Source of the DNA: Rhytidiadelphus loreus
Taxonomy: Eukaryota > Streptophyta > Bryopsida > Hypnales > Hylocomiaceae
Direction of reading: 5' to 3'
DNA length: 64,000 bases
Assembly: GCA_947034895.1 (NCBI GenBank)
Contig: OX344765.1
Coordinates: forward strand, 43,901,001 to 43,965,000
Positions within the stretch are counted from its first letter, which is position 1; each line of letters begins with the position of its first letter. Below the pieces are notes generated by a model. It did no database searches and was not told the origin of the DNA. It saw nothing but the letters and a program-made list of their open reading frames with translations. Position numbers and translations under genes: made by a program. Below, one piece after another: positions 61,465-64,000 of the stretch.

Positions 61465-61770
61465 CGGGCGACCAATAAAACCCCACTCTCACCAGTGAAG
61501 GCGAAATGATGACCACTCCCTTAGAAATTGGTGGCGACAACATGCGCTTCATGGGCGCAACAGGAGGCGATAATTAAACTCGCGAGACAGCAATGATGGC
61601 GATTACATCAGGAAATGAGAGGACGCTGAGAGCAAATGCCCAGAGTAGTGGGCGATAAATCACACGGGAGAGGGGGTGGAACCCTAAAGCCCTGGCGATA
61701 CGGGCTTCCATGACCCCCCGTCTTGTAGCCACCCTGGCTCCCTGAACTTCACATCAGCCGCCAATGTGGC
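61465..61770 (+). promoter_or_regulatory. Right subterminal GGCGA cluster of the hAT element
   Basis: Eight GGCGA words (for example TGGCGACAAC, AGGCGATAAT, TGGCGATTAC, GGGCGATAAA, TGGCGATACG) lie upstream of the transposase start, in the same orientation as the left cluster. Confidence 0.65.
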
Positions 61771-61807
61771 GACGAAGGTCTCTTTTCATCCATTTTTTTT
61801 ACACTGT

Positions 61808-62415
61808 CAGTTCGCTCCCCGGGGAGGACACTCCCTATGTTTTAGCAAACTACGTGCGGCGGAAAAAGTAAAACAAGTAATACACCTTAAAATTTAATTT
61901 CTTTTTCAAAAAAAAATTATGGATAGATTTTACTACTTTATAAGTTTATGTTTTGAATTATTGGTATTTTTTTGTGCTAATAGTAATTAGTTATAAATTT
62001 TTGAAGAAAAAAGATACACTGTAAAGCTGAAAATAACTTTCACACCTCTATATTATATAAGAAAAAAAATTTGAAAAATGAAAAAAAAATTATATAGAAT
62101 AGCTTTCTATTGAAAGTTTATTTTGGTTGAATATTGATGCAATAGTCATCTTCATGTGAGCTCTATAAATATTTTAGTTGGAGAACATGCCATTTTAGTT
62201 CATTTTTCAACCCTTTCTAGACAATATATCTTATGTTATTTGGAATTGAATTTTTTGTCAATAGAAACCTTTAGTCATTGTTAAACAAAGCTCAAAATTT
62301 TAGAATGAAATTATAGTTTATTCAAGGTGAATTACATGAATTACTTTTTCCACCGCCGCACGTAGGTACCCTAAATGTAGTGAGAGTGTCCTCCCCTAGG
62401 TTCGCTCAACATCAT
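61808..62415. repeat. R1 copy framed by inverted arms inside the hAT element
   Basis: CGCTCC..GGGGAGGACACTCCC and ACTACGTGCGGCGGAAAAAG (61,808-61,885) recur inverted as CTTTTTCCACCGCCGCACGT and GAGTGTCCTCCCC (62,325-62,415). Between them lies an R1 copy (61,886-62,324). The unit may be a small mobile element that carries R1 sequence, or R1 may be its normal core. Confidence 0.6.
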
Positions 62416-62467
62416 CTCCTAGTGCAAACTGGCACCAGGAGGCCAAAAAAAAAGCCCTGGTGGTCAT

Positions 62468-63399
62468 ATACTGATCTCACATGATCACCGGCCTAATTGG
62501 GTGATTTCCCACGGGTTTTTTAATTAATTCATTTTTTTGAACTTTTAGCACCCTTTCCCAGCCATTGATCGACTAACAATCCGACCAACATAAAACTCCT
62601 GCAAAACTTGCTTTTATACAGAGCTTTGGAGTTCTTTACTCATATGTTTTCTTTCACACTGGTATACAATATAAAGTTGGTTGTCTACATTGTAGCTCTA
62701 CGCCCGTTTCTTTTCTAGCTTCCTAAATTGATTTTCGGATACATCATGGCTCAGTCACAGCGGGCAAGCTTCAACCAGGTTCAGAGAGATATTTTGACTG
62801 TGGATTGCTTGTTTTGTGGATTTTTTTGCAACTTGTGAAAGCGATAACAAGCGTTGTGGTTTGAAGACACCCGTTGCATCCTCACTAATATTACATTCTT
62901 TGTTATGTTTTTGGGATGGGCATAGGTGAGGACCACAACCTCTTGGAGCATCTAAAACGACTTAGCAATTCCACTTCTTCCACACCTTTATATATTTTTT
63001 TTGAGAAGTTTAGGAACTTTGGGACTATGGATAGTGCTTCAAAAATATGTAGTTTGTGCAAAAGAGACATATACAAAGTAGTCTATATTACTTTACAAAG
63101 CAAGTGGAAACCTTGATACCCATCTTGTCTTGAAGAAAATTGTTGATTTCCTTGTCAAAAAGTTCCTAGTTTTTATAGGAAAGGAATTTTTTCTAAAAAA
63201 TGAAACTATATGATAGGTGATGATTAGAATAATGCCTTCTAGTAGGGATGTTCCAGAAAAGACCTTTTTTTTCCCAAAAAAACTAACCTGGCCGTCTCTC
63301 GGCCAAGTCAGCACAGGCGGGTAATAGAGGATTTCGGCGGTTCTCGGGGGGGGTTCGAGTTGGGAACTCGCAGCCCTCCCCGAGAGCCAAAACACATGT
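62468..63399. other. Flank of the hAT element inside the older insertion
   Basis: Mixed composition with no recognisable gene. The frames at 62,916-63,116 and 63,093-63,416 lack signatures. Confidence 0.4.
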
Positions 63400-64000
63400 A
63401 ATGCATTATTAAACAAAGCTCTAAATTATAGGTTCAAATTATAGTTTATTAAAATGTAAATAGGGGGCCAAAAAATCACTTAGATACACATGGTTGTTAT
63501 AGTTATAGATATACTAAGTGATCTCCCCAATATTTGTTCCATCCTATAGCCTTTTCTAATTGAAATCATCCAAAAGATACAAAATGTCTTCAACATCACT
63601 TTTCGGATGATTTTCAAAGATTATTGTAGAAATGAAAATTCACCTATTGTTCTAAAAATCGTATCATTTTTAGCAAAGTATTTTAGTGATAGGTCTTGTC
63701 CTTCTAGTAGGGTTCATTCTAGAAAGACATGACCCCCCATAACCAAGGTACTCACCAAAATATTCCAATTATTGAATCAATAGGTGCATTCTTTGTTTCT
63801 ATAGTTAACAATGAAGTCATCCATCAAACCTTTTAGGGTTGCAATGTGCCAACAATCATCCTTACATGATCAACACCTAAAGGATGGAGGCTAATTATAA
63901 CTATGTAATCAAACTTGAAAGTTAACACCTAAAGAATGGAACCTAATTATAATCAAACTTGAAAGCCCCTCAGTATGTATATTCCATTTATTCTCTATCT
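63400..64000. repeat. R1 right end and AT-rich flank with a short tandem duplication
   Basis: R1 resumes at about 63,400 (ATTAAACAAAGCTC) and ends near 63,440. At 63,871-63,965 a unit of about 43-52 bp (AACACCTAAAGGATGGAG... AATCAAACTTGAAAG) is present twice with an indel. No gene is seen to the window end. Confidence 0.6.

Larger units (their letters stand above)
56655..62459 (-). mobile_element. Complete hAT transposon, 5,805 bp, with perfect 8-bp target duplication
   Basis: The left end CAGGGCTTTTTTTT and the right end in inverse CAGGGCTTTTTTTTT form short terminal repeats of the CAGGG type usual for hAT elements. GTGGTCAT at 56,647-56,654 and 62,460-62,467 is an exact 8-bp target duplication. 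The interior holds a three-exon minus-strand hAT transposase gene. Both subterminal regions are packed with GGCGA motifs. Near the right end sits an R1 fragment between inverted arms, perhaps a nested insertion. Confidence 0.9.
56145..63395. mobile_element. Outer insertion within R1, containing the hAT element
   Basis: R1 breaks at about 56,144 and resumes at about 63,396, so roughly 7.25 kb was inserted in one or more events. The hAT element accounts for 5.8 kb of it. The flanks (56,145-56,646 and 62,468-63,395) show no terminal repeats or coding sequence that I can identify, so the older event is unclassified. Confidence 0.5.

Overview
The window is nuclear DNA of a land plant. Evidence is spliced genes with GT/AG introns, a plant-type CCCH zinc finger, a TKL-type kinase joined to a jacalin-like lectin domain, PIF/Harbinger and hAT transposons, and AAACCCT-type motifs. 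The AT-rich background and the style of the kinase suggest a seed-free lineage such as a moss, but the sequence does not fix the species. No rRNA, tRNA or CRISPR locus was found.

Layout. About 1.03-9.01 kb and 19.7-52.5 kb are two direct copies (A and B) of one segment. Each carries a minus-strand gene coding an N-terminal helical region, a protein kinase and a jacalin-like lectin domain. Copy B also has a CCCH zinc finger in front of the kinase; copy A has lost it by an exact 93-bp in-frame deletion. Between the copies (9.0-19.6 kb) lie AT-rich repeats, a 245-bp hairpin MITE and a PP2C phosphatase gene fragment.

Copy B is broken by insertions that copy A lacks, so copy A serves as the empty site. 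Two small elements fill 28.7-30.3 kb. A 21,650-bp element fills 30,364-52,013. It has about 25-bp imperfect terminal inverted repeats and a TAA target duplication, as PIF/Harbinger elements do, with a Harbinger transposase gene at the left end and a Myb/SANT gene at the right end. In between is unusual cargo. One six-exon minus-strand gene joins a ParB-like domain, a degenerate DNA-methylase-like domain, a coiled coil and an FCP1-like phosphatase. A divergent gene codes a large DUF7869-type protein with an RNase H-like pattern of acidic motifs. A family of 21-bp palindromes ties the cargo together: most introns of the composite gene carry one, several lie between the two divergent genes, and fourteen form a 54-bp tandem array.

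A complete 5,805-bp hAT element (56,655-62,459) with a perfect 8-bp target duplication lies further right, inside an older AT-rich repeat. The transposon genes are decayed, and nearly all their in-frame stops are TAG or TGA, as expected if methylated CHG and CG cytosines had deaminated. The two kinase-lectin genes keep open frames and consistent intron phases and look like the only potentially functional host genes here.
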